This document shows, one piece after another, positions 17,596-18,024 of a stretch of 18,024 nt of DNA. Origin of the DNA: CAWEHT01 sp963808455 (lineage in GTDB: Bacteria; Chloroflexota; Anaerolineae; CG2-30-64-16); assembly GCA_963808455.1 (NCBI GenBank), contig CAWEHT010000118.1, positions 1-18,024 of the forward strand, read 5' to 3'. Made by a program: the position numbers and the translations under genes. The notes under the pieces were generated by a model. It did no database searches and had not been told where the DNA came from. It saw only the letters and a list, made by a program, of their open reading frames with translations. The number at the start of each line of letters is the position of its first letter. Position 1 is the first letter of the stretch.

Positions 17596-18024
17596 ATGAA
17601 ACAAACCCTATCCATAACCCGCAAAGAGCTCTCCAGCTTCTTTGGCTCGCCGATGGCCTTGCTCTTTGTGTTTGTCTTCCTGGCCGTCACGCTGTTTGTA
17701 TTCTTTCGCGTAGATGACTTCTTCGCCCGCGGCATCGCCGACGCCCGGCCCCTCTTCCTCTGGATGCCGGTCCTGACGATCTTCCTGGTGGCTGCTCTCA
17801 CCATGCGCCAGTGGAGCGAGGAACAGCGCTCGGGCACCATGGAAGTGCTGTTGACCATGCCGGTGAACGGTTGGCAGCTAGTGTTGGGCAAGTTTCTCGC
17901 CGTGATGGCCCTGGTGGTCCTCTCGCTGGCCCTGACGATCTTCGTGCCGATCACCGTCGCGTTCATGGGGCCGCTGGATTGGGGCCCCGTCTTCGGCGGA
18001 TACCTGGCGGCCATTCTGATGGCG
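17596..18024 (+). CDS. ABC-2 type permease (GldF-like), cut by the window end
   Basis: The first 143 residues are in the window; the frame is still open at the end. The start MKQTLSITRKELSSFFGSPMA is followed by a membrane helix (ALLFVFVFLAVTLFVFF), a charged loop, a second helix (LFLWMPVLTIFLVAALTM), then RQWSEEQRSGTMEVLLTMPVNGWQLVLGKF, the amphipathic coupling stretch typical of ABC-2/GldF permeases, and a third helix (AVMALVVLSLALTIFVPITV). It is the membrane partner of the upstream ATPase. The usual length is about 240 residues, so roughly 100 are missing. In related clusters a GldG-like auxiliary protein often follows; that lies outside the window. Confidence 0.88.
   Translation, partial: MKQTLSITRKELSSFFGSPMALLFVFVFLAVTLFVFFRVDDFFARGIADARPLFLWMPVLTIFLVAALTMRQWSEEQRSGTMEVLLTMPVNGWQLVLGKFLAVMALVVLSLALTIFVPITVAFMGPLDWGPVFGGYLAAILMA

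Noticed and set aside
17520..18014. Minus-strand open frame opposite the permease
   Set aside because: The plus strand encodes a clear ABC-2 permease start with coupling motif; the minus frame has Ser/Arg/Thr-rich composition only.

Overview
The window is GC-rich bacterial chromosome. The gene set suggests the phylum Chloroflexota (Anaerolineae-like lineages): large PTPS_related and YfhO-like multi-membrane proteins with C-terminal beta domains, a SIMPL protein, a C39-like/TPR protein, MurJ, pdhABC genes, and a GldA/GldF-type ABC transporter. This placement is inferred from protein flavour only; no rRNA or other marker gene is present. I saw no tRNA, rRNA, CRISPR array, prophage or transposase gene.

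Layout. (1) 1-850, plus strand: the 3' part of a glgC-type glucose-1-phosphate adenylyltransferase. (2) 867-5335, minus strand: an HD-domain hydrolase followed by two PTPS_related membrane proteins, with abutting or overlapping ends as in an operon. (3) 5336-5551: divergent promoter region. (4) 5552-12277, plus strand: a secreted SIMPL protein, then a C39-like/TPR lipoprotein, a MurJ-family flippase and a large GT-C/YfhO-like membrane protein. The last three are tightly packed and probably co-transcribed. A degenerate interspersed repeat sits inside the last gene. (5) 12278-12431: intergenic region with a near-consensus extended -10 promoter. (6) 12432-16120: pdhA-pdhB-pdhC for a 2-oxo acid dehydrogenase complex (E1 alpha, E1 beta, E2), closed by a strong hairpin. 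No E3 is in view. (7) 16163-16658: roughly 500 bases with no convincing gene but with a promoter candidate and an inverted repeat. (8) 16659-18024: ABC ATPase and the start of its permease, cut by the window edge.

The main caveat is sequence quality. Nine genes are split by reading-frame changes, and almost all of these equal one extra base (+1). They hit housekeeping genes whose two halves together make a complete protein, so I read most of them as sequencing or assembly errors and give joined coordinates. The biologically most interesting points are the repeat inside the membrane-protein gene, the tandem subunit-binding domains in the E2 protein, the MurJ homologue lacking several residues important in the E. 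coli protein, and its coupling to a C39-like lipoprotein and a GT-C-like protein.
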